From positions 85,000,864 to 85,064,863 of the forward strand of contig CM017556.1 of NCBI GenBank assembly GCA_007844125.1: a DNA stretch of 64,000 nt, in the 5' to 3' direction. The DNA comes from Sinonovacula constricta. Taxonomy: Eukaryota > Mollusca > Bivalvia > Cardiida > Solecurtidae. A model generated the notes under the pieces. That model was not told the DNA's origin, ran no database searches, and saw only the letters and a list, made by a program, of their open reading frames with translations. Below, in pieces: positions 1 to 15,300 of this stretch; position 1 is the first letter of the stretch, and each line of letters starts with the position of its first letter. The translations under genes and the position numbers were made by a program.

Positions 1-174
1 CCTTCCAAGTCACCAGCTGTATTCAGAGACACACACTTGTCATGCCCTATTATTTTCATCAAACTCTACCTTAACATTAAGAAAATATACCACAGACATC
101 AACACTAATTTGATATAAGCATATAATTTTTAATCAAATTAATTTCCTTTCAATTTGCAGCTTGAAAACCTCAC

Positions 175-357
175 CTTCAAGAGACTCCCGTGGGTATCCC
201 TCTTCCCCTGCTAGTTCCTCCCGGGCCTCCCGTGGCATCTTAAGCTCAAGCTCGAGCCTCTCGAACACCTTCTTGGGTAGCCACACTGCCAAGTTCCCTG
301 CAACCTTGGTTACCTTCCCATTGGTGAAGCTCACAGTGATCTCCTTATCATCAGGAC
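175..357 (-). CDS. C-terminal DUF4537-like exon of the VWA3B-like gene, left edge of window
   Basis: Begins after TAG at 359-358 with the two bases that complete Gly, giving GPDDKEITVSFTNGK, then AVWLPKKVFERLELEL and a charged helix MPREAREELAGEEGYPRE. The GC content is clearly higher than in the flanking introns. The proposed donor is AAG/GTGAGG at 175/174. Reading on instead gives GEVFKLQIERKLI and TGA at 134-136 in AT-rich sequence. I favour splicing, with more exons left of the window. Confidence 0.8.
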
Positions 358-3300
358 CTATCAGAACCAAATATACTTGTTTATAATTTACAATTTATAT
401 TTTTGTTCTTACACAACGCATGATATACTGACGTTAACTTACAAATGATGTTTATTATACCAAGGAAGGGAAGTTGGATTGAGATTTTATTTATATTATC
501 AATATATACTACAATATAAAGTCCCATTTATCCATTAAGATCATTATATGGTTTTCAGTACTGGTCCACGTGCTAAAAAACCAGTAAACCCTTATCATGC
601 TACATTAATTTTATAAACTATCAATACTAAATTGCTTGCAATTGAATAAATATAATACAAGTAACAAGATGTATTGATAAATATAAAACAGCAAATAGTG
701 TAGTCCTTGATCAGGCAACCCCAGAGGGAGCTAGATCTACCCCACCTTAAAAGCCAGATCAGTCTATTTAAGATTATAAAATAGCTTTGATTTATTAAAG
801 TATTTATAAATATGGAACATGGCTGGTAACTGGCATGGTTTTCCTATTTAGTTTTATTTTAAATAAAGAAAGGTCTCTCAGATCCTTAACATGTCAACCT
901 ACCATGATATATTTAAAATGATTTACTATAATTATTATTATTATTGTTATTATATTTCTTACTGTTATTTGCTATTTAAATTTTACTTTGCTTTTTTTTC
1001 TTCACAACAAAAAAGCAGGACCATCATAAACTGTGTGTACATACATAAAAAAGGTGAAATTTGTATGCTTAAATTGTATGTATTCCTTTATACTTTATGA
1101 GTTTCAGGTCAATGAAATTTGCATCAATGACTTCTTTTTTACATCTTTATTCTAAAAACAGTTACTAGAACAAATAACATTTAACAGTCCTTACAAAAAT
1201 GTCGCATTTTTTTTAAATGGCAGTTGGGCTGAGGAGGTTCATGCATTTATTCTTAAAAGTCCTTTTTTTATATTGAATGTGTGTGCATGCATGCAGGTAT
1301 ATCTATATGTTTCACCCTTATTTATCTGTATTGAAACAGTGACATAAATGTCTCTGTAACCCATATGTGTTAAGATTGATTGCTTAAAAATTGTGACAGC
1401 AAATATAATTCAAACTTCAACGACGTTCAGTACGGATCATTTATAGCTACACACACACCTGTATAAAATCTTCAGGTATTCATATCTGATGATTGTTGTG
1501 CACAATCTAAGCCTATTCTTATTGGACATTTGGCTGTAACATGAATGCAAGTCGAAGTCTAATTGACAGAAAACTGACATACAGACAAAACATGATATTC
1601 CTAAGCTTGCTTCATTTGTTAATAACCCCCACAAATTATAATCATCTAATATTCTTACGCTCGCAAGCAAAGGTGCCTATACATACTGCTAGAGACTTAG
1701 CAGAAATACTGCAGATCCTGATCAGACAGCTCCCAGCAGGGATCCGACTGATCTGGATCTACACTATGTGCAAAGCCATATAAATATATACTTTATAAGC
1801 TGAGGGTTAACAACCAGAACTGATTTGTTAACACTTTACTAGGAAGAAACACCATTAGTGTATGGTATGCTTTATGTTAACAGGGTGAAAGGTGCTATCA
1901 GCTACATGCAAGGGTTTGCTGACATACTGCTCAAGTTATAGCAGAAAATAGTGCAAAGCCTGATCACACAGTTCCCAGTGGTAACTTGCTGATCTGGATC
2001 TACATTATTTGGCTATGCTTGCTCAATTTGTGCTTTAGCACACAACATGTTAAAACTGTATAGATGAGCTATGCTGACCCTGATCACAAATAAAATTAAA
2101 TAAAGTTAAAGTTATATATTATAAATACTTAAACTTGATTAAATAGTATACCAATAATACAAGTTTTGTTTAATCATGTTGTTCCTTTTATCCCAAAATG
2201 CATATCATTATTGTCTCCTAAAAGTGACATTTCAATTATTTACCCACTCATTTGCACTATTTATTCAAATTTGCAATTAAACAAAAAGAAAAAGTAAATG
2301 TAGGTTTACATACTTCACAAGACTACACAGACATTTGATAACTCTGCATATGCTCAAATTTGCTTGTATTTCATACATTAGAGTCGTAAAACATTGATTT
2401 CCAACACACACAAAAACAAACCAGTACCTATCATTAATATTATCATATGCCGGTACATTATGTTTTCAAATTTCTGTCAGGTACGTGATCAAACAATCCT
2501 TGATAATACAACAAGTAAAAAAAGCATTTATGCCACTCTCTTTTTATGTAACAAAATACACATGCATTTAATACCAACAGATCCATTAAAAACACTTGGT
2601 AACAATGTTTAAATGATGACTGCCTGTCAACATTAACAACAATCAATAACAACTTCCCTTTCTGTAAAACAAAATCTTAAGTATGGGTGCAGTGTGTGAT
2701 TTATTGTATTTGTCAGTTATTTGTCTCAATAAAATTTATTATTATCAGGATAAAATTGTCTGGGGTTTGGTTTTAATGCAAGACAAAAATCTCTTATCTA
2801 CAAACGCCTGGATGTTTTTGTTTATTTTTAATTGAGAATTGTATGATTGTAACAAGAATATTCACCTTTTTTTTCTCAATGATAGTGTAAATTTTGAGCT
2901 ATAAATCTCTAAACATATAAAGGCAAGAGCATCTAGATGCCTGTTAATGATCTCAAACTTCTGACCAAAACAGTGAAGATAATGTTAAAATGAGGTTTTT
3001 GTTTTTGTTTGTTTTTTGTTTTTTATGCCCCATTGACAAAATTATGGTCATATTGGCAATGTCCAGCTATTTATTGATGGAGAAAGAGTCCAGGTCTACG
3101 TTTGAGTAGAACCACAAGCGCACTGCAGGATAGCTCCCGCATGAAAGTTCTCACTCCAACCAGAACTCAAAACCATGCAGTAAAGGGCTGAGGAGTTTTA
3201 AGTTGGTGACTCGACCACAAACATATAAAGGTCAACACAACATAAGGTCATAGAAGTTTGAGCTAGGATCTGAGACTGTTAGCAATTTGAAATTTGACCA

Positions 3301-6300
3301 ATCAGACAACTGAGTATTTTTTTTATAGCTTAGCTAAAGGATAAAAAATAAAACTTCAAAACCTGGTGGTACAACTTGATTTGCTCAATAATAAAACAAA
3401 ACAAATACAAGTGACAAGAAAATCTATTTGTCTTTGCCATATTATAAACATTTTCAGGAAGGTATACTGTTATTTTCTTGAAAAAAACATGCAAGTATCC
3501 TCATAAATTTAAACCTTAGGAGTTAACATAGACTTTAAGTGTACCCCTGTCACATCGCCACTAAAGCAGAATTGTCTTTCCAAAGGTTACGTGAAAGTAA
3601 ACCATGGTTTATATGTTTAAAATGACAAATATATTACAAATTTACCCACCCACTGAAGTATAAATATTCTCCACCCACAAACATGAGGTTCTATTACCAA
3701 AGGGGAGAGGTACTCAAACTTTCCCATGGCTCTATAGCTGAGTGCCAGACTGAGCGCTTGCAAGGTATTGTTCCTGAGACAGTATTTGACACATGAACCA
3801 GTCAAACATTTAGGTTTTCCATTCAAACTTTAATGCAATTTTAATTTCTTCTCCCTTGATAGGATTTTTTTTCAAAGGATTGTTTTCTTCTATATTTGTT
3901 GTAGTTACAAAATTCCAAAATTAAAATGAGTATGAACAACTGCATGCATTTTCTTTATGTGAACATTTTGTTGTTGATTTTAAGGTTACATAGGCAAATA
4001 CATTTATTGACTTTCCTTTTAGCCCTAGGTTAACCTAGTCTAGTCTACAAACATTTGTTTAGGACCAGTTTCAAGAACCTTTTAACACAGTGTATGAATA
4101 ATACATACATAAAAGGCTTAATAATGACGAGGAAATAAGGGATATTAGCACAAAGGATGAAGAAACTTTCTCCTACCAAAGGATCAGGTTGACAAGAGAA
4201 CATTTAGAGAATGCTTTAGAGTAAACATCCATAAAACCAAGATATACCAGGTACCGTTATGGGATTTAACTGTTATATGTCAAATCTGTGTTGGCAGAAA
4301 TACTGAATGTGTAATTAACAAACTGGATTTAAAAGTGAGAAAAATTATAACAAGTGATATTAGAACCTAACAATTCCTCGCTGTTTTATGTGAAATTTAT
4401 CATACCATTATAGGGAACATAATAATAGGTTTGAAATTAATTCACAAAAACACAACAAAAAATTAATGCAGCAATTAAATAAACTGACCTTTTAACAGAA
4501 ATCTCTCATGCTTATTTAAAGATTTGGAAAGAATAAATATTTACCGCAAATTGTTGTCATGATTTGTATGGTCTTACAATAAAGACAGTGTTCAAAATTG
4601 TCTTTACTTAGACTAAGGTATGCATTTTTTCACCAAAGATGCCTTAAGTCCAGGAAATAGGAGTAATATATTGTTACATGTATTTAATAAAGGCAACTCT
4701 CCATAACCACGTTTAATTAACAGTCATGCAAAAGTTTACATGTATAATGCACAATTTTGCTATTCTCCAGTTACAAGGTTATGCAAAAAAAATTATCTAC
4801 TTTAACTAATGTATTGAATGTTTTTATAATTTGACCAATCTTGGAAATGAATTTAAAAAAAATAAATAATTACTAATAATAACTGAGTACTGAGGCAAAG
4901 GCAAGTAGTGAATGGCAGAGTAAGCACATGACACAGGTGGTAGTTAAACAACTGTTAAACAGTTCACCTGGCTTGGAGATTCTGACACTTTTTGGGTTTG
5001 TGTCAGAGTTAATACTCTATCATTTGATTGGCTGGATTCAAATAAAATTTTAAAATCTGACCAATCAGATGCTTAAGAGTTGTCTCGGGCTACATCTCAA
5101 AGTTTTATAATCATTACGACATTAGCCAAGGTATTCATGAACAGATACTTGTTATATTATATAGTAATAACTTGGTTTATATCTTAAGCTTCTACTGTGA
5201 AAGCATTTTATTTCGTGGGGCAGAAATTTCGTTGTTTGAAGAGGACGGGCATATTCGTGGGTACTTGATTTCGTGGATTGCCCTACCCACGAAAAAAAAA
5301 AAAAAATACCTTCGATTTTTGACAGATGCGAAACTGAGGCCTAACACTGAAACAGGGTCAATTGCGAAACTACGGATTAGCGAGTGACTCTGCCTATTGT
5401 CTTACGTCACGCCTTGTGATATTGATCCACGGCAGCCGGTCAATGTTTTTACAGCCGAGTCTCATCAGACGACTTTTATGACACCTGTTAATTAGCGTGT
5501 CATTTAAGGGATTATATTCATAAAGATGTTAGTGGCGCGGGTTCTTTTAAGGGTCTAATTTAACGAAGCCATTGACTGTCAATTAACGCCAATTAGCGTA
5601 CTATGCAAACTCACACAAAACAGACCCTTAAGTAAACACCCTACACCTATAAAGTTTATAGTGCTCGTGTATATATTGCAGTATAAAATTACCTAGCATA
5701 GATCGTTTTTTTATGATTAAATGGCTTATGTTCGTAAACATGTTTTATCGTTCTATGTCAATACAATGTAAATAAAGTGTGGTGAAATCGTCTGTTTGTT
5801 TGAGCTTTATGTCCTGTTTAGTAAAAATATGTTTGACTTGCCCACGAATTCCACGAAATTAAATGCCCCACGAAATAAAATGCTTTCACAGTATTTAATT
5901 CTTGATCTGATTAAGACTAGGCAAATAGTGTATACTTAGATCAGCAAGCTTTCAACTGGAAAACAGTATGATAAAAAATTGCCCTTTTTTCTACCGAGTC
6001 TCTTTGAATATACATGTAGGGTATGTTTGTATGTTAATGACTTAGAATCGGTACACATGTGTTTAGGATTGAAGAGAGCTGAAGAAGGAATACAAATTAA
6101 AGCCCATGACATATATCTATCAGTGGTATACTGCTGAAAGAAGGTTTAAGCACTGTCAGCTGGATATGGTGAACTGTCACCAATACAAACAGATTGGAGG
6201 AAAAGACACTTGTGCAAATAGGAGAAAGACTCTAAAGCAAATATTGTATTATAGATGACTGGCCTAGAGCCAATAGAGCTGACACCCGTGGATACCTGCA

Positions 6301-9300
6301 GTATATGAAGACTGGTCATTTTAGTGTTATTACTTTTATTAGAATGACTGTTCCACCAGCTTTCATTTAGTTTGTCAGAAAGAGGATTTGCATGAAGCAA
6401 ATGTTGTGCTGCCTTCACAGTAAATAGCATGCCATGACTACCTAACATAATAACACACACACATACATTTTATTTTTGCAGGGAAACAGCCAGTGTGTTT
6501 ACAAAGCTTAGTCAATCAAAATAACTAACAATAAATGCTTTAACTTAAAATTACCAAAAATATTTGTATTCCAATGTACAGTATTATAAAAACAGATGAA
6601 TTGGGAATGTCTTTTTAACAAAACAAAGAAAAAATCATTTAAGAAAAATATACATCTTTACATTGAAGGAAGAAGCTATTATCTAGCAAATATATACAGA
6701 AAGCTATAGTACCAGTAATTATATTTGTAATAAAATAACAATAATAACATATATGGCAGATATTTAATTTCTTAACTTTCTACGGAAGCTTGATATTGGT
6801 AAATGTATGCAAATCGCTTTAATATTAATGATATAATAGAATAACTAAACATTTTAATAGGGTATTAGGTAAAGGCTAAATACAAGGCTGGGATTTTCTT
6901 TTCTCCTTCCTATGTGTACAAAATGTACAAGTTAATAAAAAAATAAGTAAAAGAAAAAAGTAAACAAGGATAAACTACTTAGCTGTAATAAGTAAGTTTA
7001 CAATATAGTTTCGTATATAAAATATATGTAAAAATCCTGTAGCAGTAAAATATTGTCTAATATTAACATCATTATGCTTAGACTACCGGTTAATGCAATT
7101 ATGACAATAAAATGCAACACTTAATTAAATTTGAATTTACAAATAAAACTTCCTACAGAGCAGGTAGAAATACAGCATTCAGTAAATCGCGGTATGTGTG
7201 ATGTACCAGTTACCAGCATAGGGAGAAAGTAACCACGTCTTACACATCAAAGTGTACTAATTGGTCTTAGTTCTCAAACTTTAATCAACTGATTATGTCA
7301 GTTACACTGAAACCTAAGTTGTATAGAATGAGAAGAGACAGTTAATATAACACATACATTATGTACTGCAGTTAATCCATGCTGGTTCTATTTGTCTCAT
7401 AATTATGTGAGTACTTTTCCAAAACAGTGAATACCAAGGTGCTAGCTGCACTTCGTTATACTCAATGCCTGTTACTAGTAGAATTTTCAAGTAAAGAATT
7501 TAACTAAGCTCCTGTCCAAAAGGAACAGACAAACTTTACCCTTTCATCACAGACCAATACCAGTCATAAAGAAAGAAAGCTGGATTCCATGCTACTTTAA
7601 AGTAACAAGACAGAGCAATAAATAATAAAAAAATGATAAGGAACAACAAATAGCTTTAAAAAATATGTGTATATGCAGTATTGATGAGGCTTTAATAAAC
7701 ACAATTTATTGATCTTTTATTAAAATAATGAGCTTGCACAAAAATTTCTGATGCTCATAATATTTTGCAATATCAATACTATTAACTTAATCAGATAAAA
7801 AAGGTAAATTCACTTTTGTAGATCATAACCTATATGTTGAATATAACTATAAAATAACTTTTTTAATTCATGTTTGGCTTTTGTTTTTTTACAAATTATT
7901 AATGAGCAGTTAAATTAATTTGTATAACTTACCAAAAAAATTAACTAGCAATTATTCAACAGAAATAATATATTACTATTTGAGACAGAGATGATATGAC
8001 TATAACTTAATCAGAAATTGATCTTATAGAGCACTTACAATTTCTAAAACTAGAAAAAAAATTGCATAAAGAGGAATCTTTAAAACAAAGACAAAAAAGA
8101 TTTTCATTTTCATTTAACAAACTGCAAGATTTTTTTTTATACCATCAAATTTTGTAAGCTGTTTTCCCTGGAAAACACTGCCAGTAACAGTTATACAAAG
8201 AACCATCATCATCAGGAATCATCATCAGGAATCATCATCATCAGGAGTATATGAATCATTGATGTGATTCATGTATATAGGTTATAAGACACTTACCATG
8301 TATGGCAAACAAGTGAACATACAAAATAATGTGGCAGCTCCATTGTGTATTATTTTTAACTATATACATTATCATATACACTATATGTTCACAATTTTGG
8401 CACAATGGGCATATGACTAAAGTATTTGTATTGTAAATGCACAATATTTATATTTTATGAATATTAAGCATTTTGATAAGATATAAGCTTTTTGCCACTG
8501 TTTTGCTTTATTATTTGTCAATATTGATTTTTCCTGCTTTCAATTCAATTTTAGGCGATATTTTAAAACTGTATGATTCTAAAGGACAAGGGAATTGATC
8601 AATTTGTTCAAATCTTCAATCAGATCCAACCACCATTTTTAAAGTACACATAAGTATCAATACACAAAACAAGGATGAAATACAAAACAGTTGACACAGG
8701 CTGGGAACACAACAGACTGTTAAATGAATTATTCTACATGAAACATTCAATCAGGAGCTGGTAGGCTTAGCAACCAACATTAAACAATTTTACTAAGTAC
8801 ATGTAACTAATATTAAAACAAGTATGCTCAGTAACTAACTAGGAGTCCAATGAAATCAGTTATCTAGTTTTTCAGGGTAAATGATAAACTCATTGGCACT
8901 CCATGACATTTAGGATGGATGTGCTAGTTGTCAGGGTTACAGGGTACAAACATCACACTTCTACATTCTGGCTTAGTTGCTAGGCAACATAGAGAAAATA
9001 GTGTTAATCCTGAGCATGCTATATTTATCACTAAGCAAATAAAAAAAAATCTTTTTTTTTTCTGTCTACAAACTACATTGAATGCAAATGAAACAAGAGG
9101 GGGCTGGCTAATATGGATCTGCACTGTTTGCTTATGTCTGATCAATTTGTGTTTGTTTGTTTGTTTGTTTATTTGTTTATCGTCCCACAAACAGTATTTC
9201 AGTTATCTGGAGATGTAGCCACTTGAAAGAGATATAGTGCTGCCTTCACTGTGTACAGCATGCCATGAACACCTGGCATGATACCACACCCAGTCACATT

Positions 9301-12300
9301 ATCCTGACACCAGGCCAACCAGTCGTGGAACTTCCCTTATATTTGCTTGAGCGTTATCAAGGGAGCTATACCACTACCATTTTTGATGACTTTGATATGT
9401 CGCGGCCCGGGATCGAGCCCGGGGCCTCCCGTACCTGAAGCCAACGCTCTACCGATTGTGCTACCAGGTCCGGTGTTGATCAGGTTTAGCAAAGTTAGAA
9501 AAATTATTTGTTTTTTGTTTTTGAAATAATTTGCAGCAACCATTTATGATCATTATAGCAATGTTCAGCTTTTTGGTGGAGGAGACCCCAGACACATGTC
9601 CGGATAGAACCACTGGTTCACTGCAAGTCTGCTGGAAGACATTCTCACATTAAGTCTTTCGCTCCGAATGGGACTCAAACCCATGTGGTAAAAGACTAAG
9701 CAGTCAGAGAAGTTACAAATCCGCGACTCTACCACTACGCCATGGGTGCCCCATTTAGAATAATGAATTAATTCTGTAATGTGAGAGCCTGATAGGGCAG
9801 GGAGCCATTTAATAAGCATACCAATTGTCACAGCCTTTGTCACAGTTAATTCTCTTAATCTTATATGAGAGATTCATTGATTGGTATGACAGAGGTAGCC
9901 CATGTGATTATTATTTTACATGCTATGTTGAGTCTTAACTAAGATATCTATCACGATTCCATCATAATGTGCAAAATATTATTGATGCTTTAAAATATGC
10001 ACACCAACACTTGATGGACGTGATAAGCTTTAAAATACATGTATATAAAAGAAAAAAGTTAAGTGAATAAAGATTACCTATATTGTAATTGAACATTGAT
10101 GTTATTCTGAAACTAAACTTCAGTCTTTGGTGGCTAATGTTTTAGAAATTTATGAACCGACTATATAAACGATGTTTAGTTTTTAAGTTTTAAACCCTAC
10201 CATTAAATTTATTTACAACATACAGTAACCTAAATTTTCAGTCAATTTGCTAGGCTTCATTTTTTTTATTAAGAAACATTTTACTGATTAAGAGCATGAG
10301 GTTATTTTTTTATTAAGTGAATCAGTCCAATGAAATATAAACCATGCATCTTTCACTAAATTCTCCCAAACACTGTGATGTGTGTCAGTGTTGTCAACCA
10401 ATGAAATGTTGGTAATGCCCAATGGGTAAGTTCAAGCATGTGAACTGAATGCTTATTGGCTAAAAGAAGGCTTGATCCCTTGCGTTAGCTCTGCCCCTTT
10501 TTGGCCAAAAAATTACCTCATTTGCCTAAACTACTTAATAGAGAATTATGATCATTTAGACATGCAATTTACCATAAAAACTAACTAATAAATTATATTT
10601 GATTTCAACAAAAGTGCAAATTTTAGACTGTGTTAATAACATGCACATTCCAATCAGAACATCTTCTGTCCTTCCCATAACAAGTTAGACTTCTATTCTA
10701 AAGATCTACAGCAGAGTTGCCTGGCAGACTAAGGTCCAGATGTAGGTGTATAAGATTTCCATCAACTACATTAGACTACAGACAGAAAGTTACCCTTTGT
10801 TATGGCAGCCGAGTAACGTCCTGTAAATGTATCAGGTATGAATTTATGTTTAGGTGGTCAGAAAAGTTGCAACATTTCTGTTATTCCTTTCCTGTGCATA
10901 TATTTAATCATACCAGATAGCTGCACAGAAAGCAGGTTTCACAACATTTGTACAAAATCAGCGACACAATTAACATCTGCATTGCAAAATAAGTCTAATT
11001 AAAATGAATGTATCTTGTCATACAAATTTCATTTTGTTGTATTGAATTAATTTGTGATAAATAGAATGTTAAGTACAATTTTTATAACAAGAATTTTTGC
11101 ATTTCATTTTGTTCAAATTGGAATTGATTTGTGATAAAAAGAATATTAAAACTACAATTTCATTGTAACAAGATTTTTTCAACAGAATCATAAACTAACT
11201 TCAATTCACTTTTTTCACAAACTGTTCAATAATGTTTTGAAGTTAAATAAATACAGAGAATTAAAATAATGTTTTCTCTTAATTAACACTACCAGTCCTC
11301 AGTCACATATTTTGGTACACGTACACATATGATTAACATTATTTAAAGTATTAGAAGAAATATGATTTATTGATGAAATCTACTTAAGGAAAGAATGAAA
11401 TAAAAACTGATGAATGTCTTGTGAAATGTTTGTTTGTTTGTTTATTGGGTTTATCGTCCCACCAACAGTATTTCAGTTATCTGGAGACGGTGTCCCCTTG
11501 AAGTAGATATAGTGCTGCCTTCACTGTGTATAGCATGCCGTGAACACCTGGCATGATACCACACCCAGTCACATTATCCTAACACCGGGTCAACCAGTCG
11601 TGGAGCTACCCTTATATTTGCTTGAGCGTTAGCAAGGGAGCTATACCACTACCATTTTTAACGACTTTGGTATGTCGCGGCCTGGGATCGAACCCAGGGC
11701 CTCCCTTACTTTTGAAATGAATAAAGTGAAATGACACCACACATTAAGCTAGTACAAAGGACCAAAATAGCACAGCCTGGGGACATATGCAATTAGATTG
11801 ATGGTAATTGTCTGCATTCATGTATCAATGGCAAATACTGACTAACTCTCCATGCATTGTCAGATATAATTGTGTTGTTACAAAAACAGATTGAACTTCT
11901 CTGTCTTCACTGTTATAGTAACCCTTACAGTGTTATAATTGTTTACTAAGCAATACAAAATAATAATTTAACATTGTTGCTTAAACAAACTTCATGACCA
12001 GGTATAAAGACATACTGCCTAAGACTCGGCGGCAAATAGTGCAGATCCAAATCTGACAACTCCTAAATGGGCCAGACTGATCCGGATCTACACTATTTGC
12101 CTTAACCTGATAAATTCATTTTAAGCAGGTGAAGAGTTTGAATTACAACCGCATTTGATCCTCATAATGGGACAGAAATGGTGACAACTGTATCAAAGAA
12201 CCTTTATTTACTTTTTTGCAGGCACAAAGCAAACAATGAAATGAAAGCTTATGTTGAGACGTTTGTTGAGAAATTCAATATCTAAAATAATTCTAGTTTG

Positions 12301-15300
12301 ATTTATGTGTCATACTGTACCTCTCGAAGGTAAGGTAAAACTAAATTACCTGATTTCTTTGCAAAACCAGAATAGCACTGCATGAAAGCTGGAAATCTTA
12401 ATCTAACATAAAATATTCTTGGACCATGTTGGTCTTGAACTAGTAAAAAACTAAATGGAAGTGAAAAGATTTAAATTGACAACCTTTAAATTGCTGATCA
12501 ATTTTCAGGACATGTTGTATTCACACGCTATATTTTTGCAAAAAGTTAATGCAGAACAGATTAAAACCATAACTCTGACTTCTAAGCAATCACTTCTTTC
12601 ATAAAGAATTAACATTTTACAAACACCATTTTTGGAGAATTTATAAATTAATCTGGACAATATTATAAAATATACTTGACCTAATTGTATGTGTATCTCT
12701 GAAGCTAACTCTGCATCAGAAAAATCTCTAAACATAAAGCTATCATAATCATCTCTTAACTATTAACCCAGATATTTGAAATTCAGATCATTGCCAAAAA
12801 TGTTTCTTTAAAAAGATCATAAGTACAGAATTATAACATTTGCAGAACTTTCAATTTATGTTGAATTAAGTAAAGTTGTACTAAAACTATAGTCATCAAT
12901 ATGACTACACAACATGAAAACAAAACTATTATGTGCTAAAAGAAAATATCAGAAAAAATGTGCATCTTTAGGCATAAATATATGCCACTATTTTCATCAG
13001 CACTTACTGTTTTATATCTACTAATGGATATCTTGCATTCTATGATGACTTTGTGCACATAAAGCAACATTAAGTAGAACTAACTAGCATATAAATCACT
13101 GATAAACTCACCATCAGCTTGGCGTTTCTCGTGACCCTCAATGACGGTTCCTGGTCCATACCTCTCTCCCTCTGGTTCCCATGGTGCCAGGACCTGGTCC
13201 CCTGTGAGGATGGTGTGACGCTTGGCGTCATCGTAGTCAATAATATCAAACACATGGGTGTCTTGGTAGGTCGTCTCAGAGTACTTGCCATGCTTACAGG
13301 GGCCAAATGCAACCAGAAACTTTTCAGACAAGACCTGTGGTGGAGAAAGCGACAAAATTTGATGAAACATTATATTATATGGTGTATACAAAAATTAATT
13401 ATTTAATTACTTTATCAACTTCCCTGTTGTTAACATATTCAATTATCAATGTATCTGTTCATCAAGAAGAATATGAAAACATGTTGACCAATGATTATGT
13501 ACTAAGAAAATAATTATATATTGATAATTGTGACCTAATGTGTGATTTTGGGTCCAAAAGAGGTATCGCGGCAAAATTGGGTTTTATACGTTTTTTTAAA
13601 ACTACAATTATTGTTATGAGAAAGGCTTAGAGGCTAGAGAACAAATAGATAAATGTAAATGTATTAAAAACATAATTCCTGAACAGAATATATCATTTTA
13701 CTTTTTTACATCTTTTTAAAGAAATATCAATAGAAAAAACAGAAAGGATTCAACAGAAGAAGATACACTGACCAATTAAAACCCATTTTTACATATAGTA
13801 ACACTAAAATAGGATAAAATCATTGACAAAAGCAGATGTGAAAATAAGTAATCTTATATTTTCCTGTTGCAAAATTCCAAACATCTCATTATATTACATT
13901 CATATTGGTCTACAGAAATTATATGCTGGTATTTCATTGATGTATTTTTGATCAGACTAAACTTTATTTCTGTAATTAATTGTTACCTACCATTAATGAA
14001 TTATGTCAGGTGCAAAAAAAAAGATTAACATGCAGTCCAATCTCAATACTAAGGATTGCAATTTAACAAATATATAGGTTTTTTTATTAATACAACAGCT
14101 CTTTTGTCATTTTTCCTATATATTCTTATGTAAAAATGTTAAATTGTTCAGATCTCGATGCATCAGATCATCACACTCAATCAGTCCCTTGTACTTTTTA
14201 CAATTATGAATGATGGTAAGCATTTTTTTAACACCTCTGTGATTGAAAAAAGCAACTCTTGACCCTGTTTTATGTTGATTGATACTTCAGTGAAAACTGC
14301 AAACATACAAACTCTGTTCAATCATGGGGCTTGTCTCAATATTGAGAAAATGAGGTAAAGACTTATGTCAAAAAGATTTAGAATGCAAGTAAAAATTTGT
14401 ACATTAAACTTTATTTCAATACAAAAGCAGTAAAAAAAGTTTTAAATTACTTAAATATATCTTTCGTATGAATAATTTTATTCTAATTAATGATAATGGC
14501 AAGGTTATGCCATAATGGTTATGAAATAATCATGAAAGGCACAACATTGGTGAATTCATCAACTTATTAAAAGGCAATGTCTGCCATGTTATTTACAATT
14601 TTATGAAGTCTATGTTTTTATGATTGATATAGCCAGTCTGGTATTTCTAAAATTGTAGTATCATTACTAAACTGAATTGAAAATGCCTACATAACTCTCT
14701 TAGAGTTGTTTGGTTGCTGTGTTCTAACTGACATGAATAATGCTCACAGATTAGCCAGATCCTGAACATATAGGTATCACAAATCAATAGTGGAGGAAAA
14801 TATGAATAAGACTATGATATATTAACTTGTTTTCATCCTGATAATATTACTGATCATTATTAAAGTGCAAGTTCATAGAAAAACAATAAATATATATCTG
14901 GAACAATATATTCTTGCATCACGGTCAAAAGCACATTAATTTTATGGCATAATACATGTATGTTTGTTTATCAGACCTATTTGAGCCTTTGTTTGATGCC
15001 ATCCATTGACCTACTGGGGCCTCAATCTATTACCTCAGTGATTAAGTATTGACAGGTTTCTGACAGATATAGGTACAAGAGCTAGGTTGTTACAGTGGTG
15101 AGAGGAGATTAAGTGCTGCTGATGTAGGTGAACAATCAATACAATAGATTGTAATAATTGTGACAACAAACAGGGATGGAAGCTTCAGCCTTAGAGAAAG
15201 AAAAGAGCTGGTCTGGGCTTGTTAAAGGTGTTATCCGACAGTTTGGACATTTTCATTAAACATCTTAATAAACCATTGTAATTGAACAGATCTCACAAAA

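Larger units (their letters stand above)
358..13111 (-). other. Intron of the VWA3B-like gene (12.8 kb) with repeats
   Basis: AT-rich intron bounded by GTGAGT (13111) and TAG (358). No coding exon was recognised inside. It holds foldback copies near 691, 1700, 1941 and 12032, SINE-like copies at 3020-3220, 9146-9476, 9537-9752 and 11427-11710, an inverted-repeat element at 5193-5893, an ATC-rich microsatellite at 8203-8247, and otherwise AT-rich sequence in which I see nothing. Confidence 0.75.

Noticed and set aside
6146..6460. 104-codon minus-strand frame
   Set aside because: Overlaps a fragment of the family A repeat (GCATGCCATGA, CTGCCTTCAC) and shows no domain.
9347..9529. 60-codon frame rich in Pro and Gly, and its opposite-strand partner
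   Set aside because: Lies inside the tRNA-like head of the family A SINE-like copy.
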